Below are positions 35,748 through 47,300 of a DNA stretch of 64,000 nt, piece by piece. The DNA lies in NCBI GenBank assembly GCA_020744425.1, contig JAGMUV010000015.1:496001-560000 (forward strand), read 5' to 3'. The first letter of the stretch is position 1; each line of letters starts with the position of its first letter. The translations under genes were made by a program, and so were the position numbers. A model generated the notes under the pieces. The model had not been told where the DNA came from and ran no database searches. It saw only the letters and a program-made list of their open reading frames with translations. Origin of the DNA: Dactylonectria macrodidyma. Lineage: Eukaryota; Ascomycota; Sordariomycetes; Hypocreales; Nectriaceae.

Positions 35748-36335
35748 TCACTCCTTCTTGTCACCGCCCTTGGCGGGAGTCAAATCTGAACTGGGCTTGG
35801 GTTCTCCTTCGGCATCGAAACCAAGCGCATCCAGCTCCCGAATCAGCTCATTGATCTTGATAACTTTGGCAATCTGCTCCGGGAGCAGAGCCTCACCACC
35901 CTCCTTCTTGTCCTTTAGGTCCTTGGCCTGTTTCAGTTTCTTTTTAAGATTCCGGGCCTTCTTCTCACGCTCAACCTGGGGATCGACTTCTTCGGCTGCA
36001 GGCTGCTCAGGGGCAGCGCTGGCGTCGCCGTCGGCAGCCTTGGCCTTTTTTCGAGCCTCACGCCTCTTGGCGTTCTTGTTGCTGGCGGCGGAACCTTGCT
36101 CGGAGCTGTCCTCGGCGGCACTGGCGGCACCTGGGATACCGATTCTCTTGCCCCGATCTCTGAAGGCCTCGGCGGTGCGGTTCTTGTAGACCTCGACGTC
36201 CTCTGCGGGGCGATACCCTGGGCGAATCTTGATGGCTCTGCGTGTGCTGCCGTCGGCGCGGACGGACTGGGGGATCTCACGGCTGCCGCTGTTTTCGTCG
36301 GTGACGATGCCGGCGTTGGAGGGCTGTGAAGGCAT
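35748..36335 (-). CDS. PYM/WIBG-like partner of Mago-Y14
   Basis: Single exon, 195 residues from ATG 36335; an in-frame TTG upstream is not used. The N-terminus holds the PYM signature, SVRADGSTRRAIKIRPGYRP then AEDVEVYKNR, which in animal PYM binds the Mago-Y14 heterodimer and helps remove exon junction complexes from translated mRNA. The rest is charged: an Ala/Ser/Lys linker (NAKRREARKKAKAADGD), then a Lys/Glu coiled coil (REKKARNLKKKLKQAKDLKD) and a terminal helix IAKVIKINELIRELDALGF, like the ribosome-binding tail of PYM. An EJC partner fits an intron-rich genome. The main uncertainty is that the family is recognised mainly from the short N-terminal motif. Confidence 0.85.
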   Translation of the reverse strand: MPSQPSNAGIVTDENSGSREIPQSVRADGSTRRAIKIRPGYRPAEDVEVYKNRTAEAFRDRGKRIGIPGAASAAEDSSEQGSAASNKNAKRREARKKAKAADGDASAAPEQPAAEEVDPQVEREKKARNLKKKLKQAKDLKDKKEGGEALLPEQIAKVIKINELIRELDALGFDAEGEPKPSSDLTPAKGGDKKE

Positions 36336-38714
36336 TGCGACTGCGGCGTCTTGACACTGACTGCGGGGTAATTCCGTCAAGGTATATGTCGGGGTCGGAG
36401 GTATGGAGACTGGTAATTGACGGCGCAGACAGGGGCTCGTGGGCCGTCAAGGCGTGGAAATGAAATGGAAGCTCTAGCGGCAGAGCAACCTGCCTAAGGC
36501 CAAGGCGAAGCAAGGCAGGGCGCGAATGCAGGCGCAGGGCTGATGGGTTGGAGCGTCCCTGGGTGTGGTTGAGCTTTCAGCCTTGTGACTGATAGGTAGA
36601 TATTGTGCGGCGTGTGGCAAGCATCTCAACAGTGTGGCAGAGTACAGTGTAACAGTGGGTTCGGATGCAGTGGTAGTGGTTGCTCTGCACTGTGTATTTT
36701 GGCAGGCAACCTACCGTTCCACAATGTGTGTTTCTTCACCTTCTCCGCCACCTAGGTAGGTGCTAGCTGGTTTTGCTCACACGACAAAGCATCAAACTTA
36801 CCCTTTGTCTTTACAAATGAAAATTATAAGTAAAACCACACTTTAGTAGACTATTTACCTCTTTGGGTTTAGTATTGGTCAGTAATTTGGATATTGCTTA
36901 TTCTATGTTTTACTCCTCCCGGAGGGCATGCTTGCGCTGTTACGCCAGGTGGGTTTGCCAATGCAAAAGGCCATCCTCCAGAAGTCATAGCGTCACTCAT
37001 CTAGCACTATTGGGTGAGCCCCCCCTGGCTAAGATCCTTTGAGCTTATTCCTTAACATTGCTTATTGCAACCCTGGCCCGAGACCTGACGCAGACGAAAC
37101 AACCTTGCGTGTTGATTGGCTCTTGCCCTAACGATGGATTACAACCGTTGTCCTACATCCTGATGTCAGATCATTTGTCATTTGTGATTTCGTGTCTTGA
37201 TGCTGCTGTGCGGCGCCCTTACTGAGGTTAAATACAGAAGGCCTCCGCCTGCAAGCCCAAAGTGCCTTGGCAACAATCTTGGACACCACCTTGCTTCACA
37301 AGCGGCTGTTTCTCAGGAGATTGGGTGCACCATTAGGCTGATATCAGGTACATGGGAGCCTACATCATACACATGCCCAAGGTAACGCGGTGATGCGTTG
37401 GCTTCGCATTATGGACCAAGTGGCGTAACCATGGATGAAACAGGCTTTGGAAACCGGTAGCCCAAACAACAAAGCGGTGTACCACGGACTACCGCGTAGT
37501 ACATAGTATATTGTGAGGGTATTATGTCGATCGATGCTCTTACGGAGTACGTGTACCGCACGTCACATGTGCCGCGTCTCTCCCTGGATTTGCCAGACGT
37601 CAATAAAGCATGGGACGGAGGAGGCCTTCTCCCTGGCCTGTAAGCCTCTCCCCGGCCTTTGAAGCCAACCAAGTCCAGTCCCACATGGCGCCCTGCGTTT
37701 GCAACCGAAGTTCCCTGAGCCAATTGCCGTCTCGATTCGTGGCACCTGCAACCACCAGACAAAGGGGGGTAGCCTTGACCAGGCAAATTGCTTGATTGCT
37801 TCCCATCAAGGCTGATCGGTTGCGCTCTTTCGTAGCATTTGTTTGCTGGGTGTGCTCAAAACCAAGATAAAATGAAACAAGCCACTGGCGTCACACACGA
37901 AGATCCAGGCCATTCTGGAGCGAGTACAACGCTCCGTCGACGCAGCAAGGCAGCTCTCCGATATGATGTCGACAGGGGCCCTGGCTCTAATCCCGTCGAG
38001 ACAGTGAGAAACAAGCTTATATTTAAAAAGACGTACTACAGTTGAGTAACATCATCGTGACGCGGCATGATTGGCCTCTTGCGACAACCCTGCGTAGGCA
38101 TTGGTGTGGGCATCTCGAGAATCCTCTCTCTACGTAATTAATTCCCCTGCTCATCTCCCCCTGGTGACTGGCTCTTGGTCCTATGATCTTAGCCTTGAAT
38201 CATCCACCTGTGGAAACCGGGTTTGGGCTTGATTGCCCTTGCCCTCCTGAGCTCACAGGTGTAGCATGCATGTCCACCTGTGATTCAGTGCCATCCGCAT
38301 GCGCCCATCCGTTCCCTTGAGACTTACCCTGCTAATACGAAATGACTCGATGATCCTGATCCCTCTGCCGAGGCGCGTCATCTCTTCATAGAACCAAAGA
38401 TCCGATGCGGCCCCTGTTTCTACCAAACTCACCTCGCCCCATCACACCATTTCTCATACTGCCACATCTTTCCTCCCAACCGTAAGGAGGCCTCGCTGCA
38501 TGGCGACGACGCCTTGACGGACACTTAAATAGAACAGGGGTTTGCGTACCTGCACCTCAGCTCAGGCCGAATTTGCTGGCGGACCTAAAAGCAAGGAAAC
38601 GCCTTGGCTCCTACTAAAGTATTGCGCGGACCGTCGTAGGCCAAGAGAAAGAACTTCTTTCTCTCCTTCCTTCACATCTCGGGACGTCTCTCTTACACCA
38701 TCATCAACGCCAAG
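36336..38714. other. divergent intergenic region before the Ca2+ ATPase gene
   Basis: About 2.4 kb with no recognisable gene. A CACCTAGGTAGGTG palindromic motif lies near 36750. 36790-36920 is clearly AT-rich and may be decayed repeat DNA. The last 250 nt are C/T-rich, a probable leader. Confidence 0.5.
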
Positions 38715-41700
38715 ATGGCGGCTCCCGATACTCCGCAGAAAGCCAAGACGGCCCCTAAGATCGGCACAGTGGATACCTCAGATGCCTTGACCCCAGATCC
38801 TGGCACTGAGGACATGTTCAGAGTCCAGAACAGCGGGTTTGCATTCAGTCCTGGCCAGCTATCGAAACTTCTCAATCCTAAAAGCCTAAACGCTTTCTAC
38901 GCGCTTGGCGGCGTCGAAGGCTTAGCGAAGGGCCTCCGAACCGATCTCAAGAGCGGTCTTAGTGTCGACGAGGCCTCGCTAGATGGCGAAGTGGCATTTG
39001 AGGATGTTGCGCCGAAGGGAACCCCGAAACATGGCACCGCTGGCGATGCTGTACCCGAAAGCACCGGCGAAGCATCTGTCCATATCCCTCCCCCAGAGAA
39101 TCCGAACCCGACTGGTCTCTTCTCCGACCGCAAAAGGATATTCCGAGACAATCGGCTCCCTGACAAGAAGAATAAGTCCTTGCTCGAGATTGCGTGGACT
39201 ACTTATAACGATAAGGTCCTCATTCTCTTGACTATAGCCGCGGTGGTTTCTCTAGCTTTGGGGTTATACCAGACTTTTGGAGGTGAACATGAGGAGGGCG
39301 AGCCTCGTGTCGAGTGGGTCGAGGGTGTTGCTATTCTCGTCGCCATAATGTAAGTTGTGGTCGATACGAACTACCACAATTGTCACTGACTTGAAACAGT
39401 ATCGTCGTCATAACCGGCACACTCAACGACTGGCATATGCAACGACAATTCTCCCGCCTTACTAAGAAGACCAACGATCGAACCGTCAACGTCATTCGCT
39501 CTGGCAAATCGCAAGAGATTTCGGTTCTCGATGTCTTGGTCGGAGATATCATGCATCTTGCCACCGGCGACATTGTCCCCGTTGATGGAATCTTTATTGA
39601 AGGAAGTGCGGTCAAGTGCGACGAATCATCTGCGACTGGAGAGTCGGATCTCTTGAAGAAGGTCCCGGCTGCCGAAGTTTTCCAAGCCATCCAGAAGCCC
39701 GACGGCCAAAATGTCGAGAAGATGGACCCGTTCATCATTTCTGGAAGCAAGGTCAACGAGGGAACGGGCAAGTTCATCGTCACCGCCGTAGGAGTCAACT
39801 CAAGCTACGGTCGGATTTCTATGTCCTTGAGAACCGAGCAAGAAGATACGCCCCTCCAGAAGAAGCTTAATGTACTGGCAGATTGGATCGCCAAGTTTGG
39901 TGCTGGAGCGGCCTTGCTACTCTTCATCGTTCTCTTCATCAAATTTTGCGCTGGCCTACCCAACAACCACGGAACTCCCTCTGAAAAGGGCCAGGAATTC
40001 ATGGAGCTCTTCATCGTCTCCGTCACCGTTGTTGTGGTGGCTGTCCCCGAAGGCCTGCCCCTAGCGGTTACCTTGGCCCTTAGTTTCGCCACCGTCAAGA
40101 TGCTTCGCGACAACAACCTCGTCCGAGTCCTCAAGGCCTGCGAGACAATGGGAAATGCTACGACTGTCTGCTCCGACAAGACTGGAACCCTCACGCAGAA
40201 CAAAATGACGGTTGTCGCCACTACCCTCGGAAAAGCCACCAGCTTTGGTGGTACTGATGCCCCGATGGACAAAAGCCTGAATATTAACCAGGACGCCATT
40301 ACTATACCCAACATCCCACAATCCGACTTTTCCGGCAGCTTGAGCCAAGAAGTGAAGAACCTCTTGATCCAATCCAACGTTCTCAACTCGACTGCCTTCG
40401 AAGGCACACAGGACGGTGAAAACACGTTTATCGGCTCAAAGACTGAAGTTGCGCTCTTGACTCTCTGCCGTGATCACCTAGGAGCTCGGCCCATCCAGGA
40501 AGTCAGATCCTCAGCAGATATCGTTCAGGCCATCCCTTTCGACAGCAAGTACAAGTACAGTGCTGTCGTCGTCAAGCTCGCCAATGGAAGGTACAGAGTG
40601 TTTGCCAAAGGCGCTTCGGAGATTCTTCTTGAGAAGTGTACTAGCACCTTGGGAGACGCATCCCAGAACGATTTGGAAGCCGTCCCCATTACCCCAGAGG
40701 ATCGCGAAGTGTTTAACCTCACAATCAGCTCCTACGCGAGCCAGACACTTCGAACCATTGGCTCCTCGTATCGTGACTTTGAATCTTGGCCTCCCGCTGG
40801 AGCTGTCTCAGAAGAAGACCCCAAGCAGGCTGACTTCAATAAGGTTCACCAGGATATGACTTTGATTGGCATCTACGGTATCAAAGATCCCCTACGACCC
40901 AGTGTCATTGACGCTCTCAAGGATTGTCGACGAGCTGGCGTGGTTGTAAGGATGGTTACTGGTGACAACATCCAGACTGCCAAGGCGATTGCTTCAGAAT
41001 GTGGCATCTTCCGCCCAGATGAGGGCGGTATCGCCATGGAAGGTCCTGATTTCCGCAGGCTGCCAATTGAGGAGCTCAAGAAGAAGGTCCTAAACCTTCA
41101 GGTCCTAGCTCGCTCGAGCCCAGAGGATAAGCGTATTCTAGTCCGCACTCTCAAGGATCTCGGAGAGACTGTCGCCGTGACTGGCGATGGCACGAACGAC
41201 GCCCCTGCTTTAAAGATGGCCGATATTGGATTCTCAATGGGAATTGCTGGTACTGAAGTCGCAAAAGAGGCTTCATCTATTATCCTTTTGGATGATAAGT
41301 AAGTTCACTTCCTCTCAACGCCCAAGTCTCAATATGGCACTGACAGACCGTAGCTTCGCGTCCATCGTTAAGGGAATGATGTGGGGTCGTGCAGTCAATG
41401 ATGCTGTCAAGAAGTTCCTTCAGGTTAGTAGTCCAAGTGAAAACCATATCCCGTTACTAACCGGCACTCTTGTAGTTCCAACTCACTGTAAACATCACCG
41501 CTGTGGTGTTGACTTTCGTCTCTGCCGTTTCCAACGGAAAAGGTGAATCCGTACTCAACGCTGTGCAGCTGCTTTGGGTCAACCTCATCATGGACACATT
41601 TGCTGCTCTGGCTCTGGCTACGGATCCTCCTACCAGGAGCGTTTTGGACAGAAAGCCTGATCGAAAGTCTGCCCCGCTCATCACCTTGAGAATGTTCAAG

Positions 41701-42404
41701 ATGATCATTGGCCAGGCTATCTGTCAGCTTGCCATTACTTTCGTCCTGAACTTTGGCGGCAAGAAACTCTTTGGGTATGATAACTCGGAGCATGATCAGG
41801 AGGAACTTAAGACGCTGGTTTTCAACACGTTTGTGTGGCTCCAGATCTTCAACGAGCTCAAGTAAGTTCAGCGCCATGGTTTGGCTCGTTCACATGCTAA
41901 GAAATACACAGTAATCGACGCCTCGATAACAAGTTGAACATCTTCGAGGGTCTTAACCGCAACATTTTCTTCATCGTCATCAACATCATCATGGTTGGAG
42001 GCCAAATCCTCATCATCTTTGTCGGCGGAGAAGCGTTCCAGATCACTAAGCTGGATGGAAAGAAATGGGGAATCTCTATTGGCCTCGGAGCCATTTCGAT
42101 CCCATGGGGTGCTTTCATAAGATGCATACCAGATGAGTGGGTAGCCGCATGCCTGCCTGGATTCCTTCACAGGATGTGGTTCGCTCCCCCGGCTGAGGAA
42201 ATCGAAGCCGGGAAGTCTACAGAGGACGAGGATGATTTCCGCCCGCCTTTGCGTGTCATGAGCTCGATCCGCGGGCCCCGTGTCCAGCAGCACATTGGCT
42301 TCCGCGACAGGATGCACAAGATCAAGGAGAGGGCCAAGGAGAAGGCCAAGGAGGCGACACATGAGAAGTCAAAGGAGTCTGAGTCAGAGGAGGTTAAGAA
42401 GTAA
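38715..42404 (+). CDS. P-type IIB calcium-transporting ATPase (PMC1/PMCA type)
   Basis: Ca2+ pump of the vacuole or plasma membrane, related to yeast Pmc1 and Neurospora NCA proteins. Exons 38715-39349, 39400-41298, 41354-41423, 41476-41861 and 41912-42404; introns 50-55 nt; 1160 residues. A long cytosolic N-terminus precedes the first helices (VLILLTIAAVVSLALGLY). Actuator motif is SATGESD; the fourth membrane segment carries VAVPEGLPLAVTLAL as in IIB pumps; the phosphorylated Asp is in CSDKTGTLTQNK near residue 471; KGAS near 613 binds ATP; the hinge is VTGDGTNDAPALKMAD near 806. A Lys/Glu-rich C-terminus (KERAKEKAKEATHEK) could be regulatory. Which membrane it serves cannot be told from sequence. 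Confidence 0.95.
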
Positions 42405-43194
42405 AGGACGGTCGTTCCATCCTGTTTTCATTCCAAGTTTCTAGACCAGTTGAGTAGACTGCTTCAAGAGACCCTTATGATTCTTGTATCATTATTCAGA
42501 ATAAGCTAGCTATAATTCTTTGGAATACTCTGAAAAACGAATAGATTTCACCCTCATGGATATTCAACAAGGCGGTTATCCGGCCTTTGGAAGGCCTCCA
42601 CACTACATGCTAATTTACCTCTTCTACTCAAGTAAACCCATTAGCTCCTATAAGGCGAGATAGCTAAATTAAAATTAAAAATAAATTAAAAAGAAGGGAG
42701 TTATCAGATAAGATGAAGACACAGAGTAGCTTATTGTTTTATGGTGTGTGATGTTTTTCTTCCACCCTAGAAGAGTAGAATGTCGATGTTGTGGCTACCT
42801 GGATTGCATGGGGTTGATGGCGGGTCGGATAGATACGAACAGTCCGTGGCATAAAATTCCGTTAGAAATCAGCTTATGTTTCCATACAAACATTGCTTCG
42901 CAAGCATCGAAGATGCTGGGTTCTCAATTGATGTCTGTTCAAGGCTCCTAGTTCTAGTGAGGAGTCTTCAAGGCGCTTTGGACGAAGGATGAGAAATGCG
43001 GGTCTCGGGAGTGAAGAACGCAGCCGACCAATCACGCGCAGCCTAAAGCTGTCCCCGGAACTTCGCGAATTTCCTGGCCTGACAATCCCTCAAGATCCTC
43101 TCCGTCTCGCAACCGAACGCTTCAACCGCCGACCTCACGTCCATCACCGACCTGAAGCCGTATCTTAGACGCTCAATTGCGCTCAGTACTCAAG
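42405..43194. other. intergenic with an AT-rich patch
   Basis: 3' flank of the ATPase and promoter of QCR9. 42600-42720 is very AT-rich (runs of AAATTAAA type), perhaps a relic of RIP-mutated repeat. No gene recognised. Confidence 0.5.
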
Positions 43195-43647
43195 ATGGTA
43201 AGTCTTTAGCATGCTGTGATGCCCCGTTATTAATCGTATTGGCTAATCGCGCATCTCTTCCCAGGCCATCACCAGCCGGCTCTACAGGCAAGTCCCGCGA
43301 CGACCGAGACGAATTACTTCCGACCCCGAATACTGACCCGAATTGCCTCGCAGCTCCCTCTTCCGGTCGAACTACCTGATGCTCGCGACCGTCTTCTCCG
43401 CCGGTTTCGCCTGGGAGGTGTAAGGATGGCCCAATCACAGCCTTCGGGCCAACGGGAACAGGATACTGACGGCTTTTTCAAGTGGCTTCAACAACGTCAT
43501 GAACAAGATCTGGGACAGCCACAACCAAGGCGTACGTGCGATTATATCGCGTATGTGATTGCTACGGTGCTAACGATGTAACAGCGCCAATGGAAGGACA
43601 TCCGACACAAGTTCATTGAGGCAGCCGAGGAGGAGGATGACGAATAA
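43195..43647 (+). CDS. QCR9: cytochrome bc1 complex subunit 9
   Basis: Small single-helix subunit of mitochondrial complex III. Five coding exons: 43195-43197 (the ATG alone), 43265-43287, 43354-43419, 43483-43531 and 43585-43647. They join in phase to 67 residues, starting MAITSRLYSSLFRSN, then one membrane helix (YLMLATVFSAGFAWEVGF), then NKIWDSHNQGRQWKDIRHKF and an acidic end EEEDDE. This order (LY..FFRRN, helix, W..HN.G..WKD) is that of Qcr9. Intron 2 (43288-43353) has a GC donor (GGCAAGT) with an AG acceptor; the other three are GT..AG. The introns are 67, 66, 63 and 53 nt, more total intron than coding sequence. Confidence 0.9.
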
Positions 43648-44395
43648 AGGATGTGAGACACCGTTTCGAGGGCCGGGCGAGGGATTCACTCTGTGCCAGT
43701 AGCCGTGTACAAATTATAGGAGAAATAGAGGCAGGATCACGGGCATTTTCCCTTACCTAGTCGTCTGGATGCCACTCTTGGTCGTTCTGGAGACTCGTGA
43801 TGCAACGCCGACCGAGGGGAATTGGTTGAGAGCCGCCGCAGTGGCTGATGCCCGCCCACACCTGCCACCCTTCAATTATGTGACTGCTGCAAACCTGACA
43901 AATAAAACCAATTAAAACAACACAACGCCTCGTCTGACTCATCAAAATTGTTCTTGCACAATTGCAACTCTTCCTCGCTGTATTCACGTGCTTTGACGCC
44001 TTGTTTGCCATTTGCAGAGTCGGGTAGACTGCCTAATACTGACGTCGACTTCTCCGAGGGGCACTGGCCAAAGCACTTCAGCCTCAGGATACAGCGGGCC
44101 TACCTCATTTAGCACCTAAGGTGCACAGCACCGCATCAGATTCTTTGACACGAACTCTGCGATAACACAACCGCGCATCCATCCACTGATTTTATCCCAC
44201 ATGTACGTTGCGGTTGAGTGTTAATATGCCCTGTTTGATACTTACTTATCCGTGGCTGTAGCTATCCTGCATCTCTTCTTCCACCGACACTCCCAACGAT
44301 TGCGGACCCCCACTACTTGACGACATCACCGACACCGCACTCGGACATCCACCCTCCAACACGCCAGTGCGGGCTACCATGAAGCCTTGATCAAC
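43648..44395. other. intergenic, UBR1 promoter
   Basis: No gene recognised; the 250 nt before the UBR1 ATG are C-rich leader-like sequence. Confidence 0.5.
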
Positions 44396-47300
44396 ATGGA
44401 GCGTTCTATGTCAACACAGGAGCAGCAGCTCTGCCAGTTTCTGTCAGAGCTGCCTGCCCGCTTCAACTACCGCTACACCGAAGAAGCCTCGCGAGAGCTG
44501 CTGAGGAGCCTGTTCTGGTCTCTGGCCGGTGGCAGCGATGACTACATGCGGCTGCTATTCCCAGAAGGCAAGCCGAGCGATGCCTTGAAGCTCAGTGATG
44601 CACAGGGCGCCGTTGAAGGGGCCGAATACACCGAGCAGGCGCGGGGCAAGCGGTGCGGCCACATCTTCAAACCCGGTGAAGCTTCCTACATGTGCCGCAC
44701 CTGCGGCACCGACGAGACCTGCTGCCTTTGCAGCCGATGTTTCGAGTCGACCGACCACACAGGACACATGGTCCGCATCCACATCTCCGTGGGCAATAGT
44801 GGTTGCTGCGACTGTGGTGACGATGAAGCATGGAGGACCCCATTGTTCTGCACCATCCACTCTGATATGCACGCTGGCGGGCAAAAGGGAAAGGAAAAGG
44901 GAGCAGCTCAGCTGCCCGAAGATGTCGTTTCAAACCTACAGATGACCATCGGTCGGGTTTTCGACTATATCTGCGACGTCGTCTCGTGCTCGCCCGAACA
45001 ATTACGCCAGGCCAAGACGAAGGAGTCTATCCTAGAGGACGAGGTATCGTCGAGGCTGTCCTCTCGATTCTATGGCCCAGACTCTGAGCCCTGCAACGAC
45101 TATGCACTGATTTTATGGAATGATGAGAAACATACCGTTCAAGAAGTACAGGACCAAGTCGCTCGTGCCTGTCGCAAGAGCCGCCGTGCCGCCGCTCAAA
45201 ACGCTTGGGAGACCGACGCCGTAGGGCGCAGCATCCTGACTTACCTCTCAGATGTGGACAGGCTTCTCCATATGGCGACTATAATGGAGGCTATTCGAGT
45301 TACGGTAACCATCAGGTCAGCGAGGGACACGTTTCGTGAGCAGATGTGCGGGACCCTCGTGGAATGGCTTAGCGACATCTCTGGCTGCTCAGTCGGCCAC
45401 GATAGTCACATACTTCGCCAAACCGTTTGCGAGGAAATGATGAAACCCTGGAGGAAAGGCAGTTCGGCCACCAATACGCTGGGTTTGATTGATGATGAAG
45501 AAGAAGACGATCAGATGACTGAGTCTCGTCACCGTTTTGATGGCATGAACGCCCGCTTCATCATGGCACTGCAAGCCGCGGCCGGGAACGGTGGAGGCCT
45601 GGAGATTCAGATAGACGACTCATCTGACGAAGATGGCGATGACGATGATGATGGCGATGCTGATATGGATGACCATGGCAATCACTCTCCATCTAGCTCC
45701 ATTGCTGGAGGAGATGAGGACGATGACGATGACGATGATGTTATGATGGTTGATGCTCGTGGTGATGTTGGCGATTTGGGCATGAACTGGAGCCAATCTG
45801 ATCAGGCCTTGGAAGAGGATGAGGCTACGATGGCCGGATATCCACCGCCGCCTCCTCCACCTCCTGCCGGCGCTGCAGGTGCTGCCGGTGCCGCAGGCCT
45901 TGCTCCCGCAACTCCTGCTACAGTGGCCCCTCGGACCACAACCCACGATCGAGAGGGAACACCTTCGGACTCAGAGGAGCAGACTGTGGATTTGATTGCT
46001 CCATCAATTTTCGCCAAAGCCAATGCCGATATCCCCAAGACCCCAGGAAAGACCGAGAAGATGACCCCGCGACCTGGGCGATACTGGATAGAGACCCCCG
46101 CCGTTTACACACAGCGCGAGAACATCCCCCCGGCCGAAGATGTCTTCCGGCGTGTTCGCCTCGACTGGCTTCTTCTTTTCGACTTGAGAATGTGGAAGAG
46201 GGTCAGAAACGACCTCAGAGCCTTATACATATCAACGGTGGTGCAGATTCCCGAGTTCAAGCGAGTTCTCGCTCTCAGATTTGCCAGCCTCTATACAATT
46301 CTGGCTCAATTGTACTTGGTTGGAGATCGAGAGCCGGACCATTCCATTATCAACCTCTCCCTCCAGATGTTGACGACTCCCTCCATTACTGCTGAGGTTG
46401 TTGAACGCGGAAACTTTATGACCAGTTTACTGGCCATTTTATACACATTCTTAACGACCCGCCAGGTCGGGCACCCTTGGGATGTCTCCCCCGATGCGGT
46501 CTTGGCTTTCGAGAGCGGATCCGTTACTAATCGACGGATGTATCATTTCTACCAGGACTTGAAGTATCTCTTTGGAGCACCACACGTCCAAGAGCGTGTG
46601 AAATACGAGCCACGGTACCTCATGCAATTCTTAGATCTGGTCAAGCTCCACCAGTGTATCGGACCTAATGTGCGCGCTGTCGTTGAGCACGTGGAGTACG
46701 AAGCCGATTCATGGATAACAGCTTCACTGGTTACGCGCCAGATTAACTTGCAAGCTCGAAACATTGCTGAAGCATTCAGGAACTGTGCTCCAGATGAGAT
46801 GCAGTATCTACAGCGAGCTATCCGGTTCACCGCGAAGACGGTGGTTCTGAACTCGATTGGCGCCGAACGCCACAGATTCAAACAGTCTGAGGTCAAGGAT
46901 GAGGTTCAGTTCAAGACTTTGACCGATTTTGAGTTCGACCTGGAGGCCACATCTTATGATGTCGTCAAATTTGTGGTTGAAAAGGACGCTATCAGCTTCC
47001 ACCATGCACTGCACTACACTTTGTCATGGCTTATCGAATGTGGACGGTCTCTCCCCGCCTCCACTGTGAAGTCCCTCCTGAGCTTCACTCAACAGGATCT
47101 CAAATCCAGGCCTAAGCTCATAGGTCGTCCACAGGTACCTAAGAAGGACTATAGCCCAGAGGATTATCTGATTGCGGCTTTCGATTTTCCTCTCCGTGTT
47201 TGCGCCTGGCTCGCCCAGATCAAGGCAAACATGTGGGTTCGCAATGGCATCAGCCTTCGACACCAGGCCAGTACCTACCGAGGAGTTGGTCAAAGAGATG

